NCBI RefSeq assembly: GCF_014490665.1
Contig: NZ_CP061038.1
Coordinates: 186,001 to 250,000 of the forward strand
Direction of reading: 5' to 3'
Length of the DNA stretch: 64,000 nucleotides
From: Sphingomonas alpina
Lineage (GTDB): Bacteria > Pseudomonadota > Alphaproteobacteria > Sphingomonadales > Sphingomonadaceae
Part shown: one piece after another, positions 62,635 to 64,000 of the stretch
Numbering within the stretch: the first letter of the stretch is position 1
How the letters are laid out: every line of letters begins with the position of its first letter
Notes under the pieces: generated by a model
Told to the model about the DNA's origin: nothing
What the model saw: only the letters and a program-made list of their open reading frames with translations
The model's database searches: none
Program-made: the position numbers and the translations under genes

Positions 62635-63678
62635 TTAGAGCCGCAGGCCGAGCATCCCGGCCATGATCAGGCTGGCAAGGAGCGCCCCGCCGGCCGCGAT
62701 CGACCAGGCGATCCGGTCCGCAGTCCGGCGGGCGACGCCGTGGTGCAACAGGATCACGCGCAGCCCGCATCCGAGATGCGTGATCAGGCAGGCGACGCCC
62801 AGCGTGTAATGCGGGATGAGCCGGACATAGCCGGCAAGCAGGCCTTCGGGCGCTGATGTGGCCCAGAGCCAGTCGGTGTCGATGCCGCGCGACCGGGCGG
62901 AGAAGGCCGAAGTGAGGTGGGAGAAGAGGAACGCCGCGAGATAGATGCCGGTCAGCGTCTGCAGCGTGCCCAGCCTGTCGGTATAGGTGGTGGTGCGGGC
63001 GCGGGCGAGCAGCAGGCCGCTGCCGATCATGAAGAGGAAGCCGGCGACCAGGATCGGCTGCACCAGCGACGACCGGTACCAGAGCCGCAAAGTGTGCATG
63101 ATCGCGCGCTGCACCTCGAGGCCTAACAAGGCACTCAAATGATTGGTCAGATGACCGGCCAGGAAGATCAGCACCAGCGCGGCCGCGACGGAGCCGTGCA
63201 CGACCGGGAGCCATGACGGGGCACCGGCGGTGGCCGCGGCGCGCTCGCGTGCCGGTGTGCGCCAGAACAGCAGCGCCGCCACCGCGAGCCACAGCCCGAT
63301 CCACAGCAGCGTTTCCTGCGCGCTGAGTTTCACCAGACCGGCATAGCCGCCGGCGGCGACATATAGCGACGGTGTCGCGAAGGCGAGATGCGCGGCCCTG
63401 CGCTGAAACAGCGCCTGCTCCGACAGCGGAAGCTCGCTGCTGGCCCGGGCCAGGAAGAAGCCCATTATCGGCAGCGCAAAGGCCAGGGCCATGAACAGCA
63501 CCACGCCGGTCCATGCCACGACGCTCGGCCACGCCATCCCTGCATCGCCCGTGGCACGGCCGGCGAGGCGGAAGAATTGCAGCAAAAACGGATAAGCCAG
63601 AATGCCGGCAATGATGACTGCAACGGTCCGGCGGGACGCGGCAAATGGGCTGGCGGTTTCTTGGGTGGCTATGGTCAT
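62635..63678 (-). CDS. Polytopic membrane protein with conserved-looking His pairs (cytochrome b-like?)
   Basis: A 347-residue protein with about eight hydrophobic segments; start at 63678 with GAGG 5 nt upstream. Histidines lie inside or at the ends of helices: VVHGSVAAALVLIFLAGHLTNH, AAFLFSHLTS and HYTLGVACLITHLG. The spacing recalls diheme or SdhC-like cytochrome b subunits, but I cannot name the family. It is divergent from a MocR gene and convergent with metQ (stops 1 bp apart). Confidence 0.7.
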   Translation of the reverse strand: MTIATQETASPFAASRRTVAVIIAGILAYPFLLQFFRLAGRATGDAGMAWPSVVAWTGVVLFMALAFALPIMGFFLARASSELPLSEQALFQRRAAHLAFATPSLYVAAGGYAGLVKLSAQETLLWIGLWLAVAALLFWRTPARERAAATAGAPSWLPVVHGSVAAALVLIFLAGHLTNHLSALLGLEVQRAIMHTLRLWYRSSLVQPILVAGFLFMIGSGLLLARARTTTYTDRLGTLQTLTGIYLAAFLFSHLTSAFSARSRGIDTDWLWATSAPEGLLAGYVRLIPHYTLGVACLITHLGCGLRVILLHHGVARRTADRIAWSIAAGGALLASLIMAGMLGLRL

Positions 63679-63786
63679 CAGGTCCTCTGCAAGGGCCGGT
63701 GGCCATGTGACGGTCCCGGACGCCATCCTGCTAAGCACAGGTTTGTCCCATAGTATTGAGCCAGTTTCCGGGATAATGACTGGGCC

Positions 63787-64000
63787 ATGGCGGCGCGCGA
63801 ACCAGCCTTGTTTACTATCGACCGGCGCCGGGACGGCACGCTCCAGTCCCGTATCCATAGCGATATCCGCCAGGCGATCGTGTCCGGGCGTCTGGCGCCG
63901 GGCGCGCGGTTGCCGTCGATCCGGACGCTGGCGTCCGAACTTGGCGTGGCGCGGGGGACGGTGGACGCGGTCTATGCGCGATTGATCGGCGAGGGGTTCA
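63787..64000 (+). CDS. MocR/GntR-family regulator (partial, runs off right edge)
   Basis: Only the first 71 residues are present. They form a GntR winged helix (SRIHSDIRQAIVSGRLAPGA, then LPSIRTLASELGVARGTVDA), with the MocR pattern LQSRIHSDIRQ and RLIGEGF. The aminotransferase-like domain would follow beyond the window. ATG at 63787. It is divergent from the His-rich membrane protein, which it may regulate. Confidence 0.8.
   Translation, partial: MAAREPALFTIDRRRDGTLQSRIHSDIRQAIVSGRLAPGARLPSIRTLASELGVARGTVDAVYARLIGEGF

Overview
The window is high-GC DNA typical of a sphingomonad (Sphingomonas or a close relative, Alphaproteobacteria). The evidence is two large TonB-dependent receptors (one of the 'proteobacterial IMP' type ending in F-x-F), a flavin-dependent halogenase beside a TonB receptor, GH97, a GPH symporter, NodT-type efflux lipoprotein, an ScfR/RamB-type regulator in front of the methylcitrate genes, and recurring palindromic intergenic repeats. 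No rRNA, tRNA, CRISPR array, integrase, transposase or prophage was recognised.

Layout. 1-2.0 kb (-): SPFH/SHOCT protein with two DUF4178 zinc-ribbon proteins. 2.2-14.5 kb: single genes, mostly exported enzymes (GH1, two serine hydrolases, an M20 and an M19 metallopeptidase that both lack canonical metal ligands, an acyltransferase, a GT1 glycosyltransferase, a TonB-like protein, a tiny His-rich lipoprotein). 15.0-22.4 kb (-): RND efflux operon (unknown 132-aa protein, adaptor, pump, outer-membrane factor) with its TetR regulator; near-identical operators overlap both promoters. 24.0-33.3 kb (+): a glyco-lipid-like utilisation cluster (two PhyH dioxygenases, TonB receptor, TIM-barrel protein, endoglycoceramidase-like GH5, GntR with AT-hook tail, GPH symporter). 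33.6-46.3 kb: an alpha-glucan-type cluster on the minus strand (MFS, TonB receptor, halogenase, degenerate halogenase paralogue, JmjC/cupin protein, GH97) with a divergent LacI regulator. 46.3-47.9 kb: another MFS. 48.0-54.2 kb: propionate (methylcitrate) locus: ScfR divergent from thioesterase-prpD-prpC-prpB, then queH. 54.2-57.8 kb: an unusual repeat array, DUF885 peptidase, repeats, TetR. 57.9-62.6 kb (+): DinB, then a tightly coupled ATP-grasp / flavin monooxygenase / MetNIQ-type ABC operon. The right end has a His-rich membrane protein divergent from a truncated MocR regulator.

Three genes (the RND adaptor, prpD, metQ) are each broken by what looks like one missing G/C inside a G/C homopolymer. 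Restoring a single base repairs all three, which points to assembly error, though slippage or real mutation cannot be excluded from this sequence.

Most notable: (i) a halogenase paralogue that has lost its FAD glycine motif, catalytic Lys and WxWxIP box but is translationally coupled to an intact halogenase and a JmjC protein; (ii) the endoglycoceramidase-like GH5 cluster with tandem PhyH proteins; (iii) a 203-bp array of ten copies of GCTGGCTGTT in both orientations, four of them phased at exactly 11 bp; (iv) near-perfect RamB-type operators between scfR and the propionate operon.
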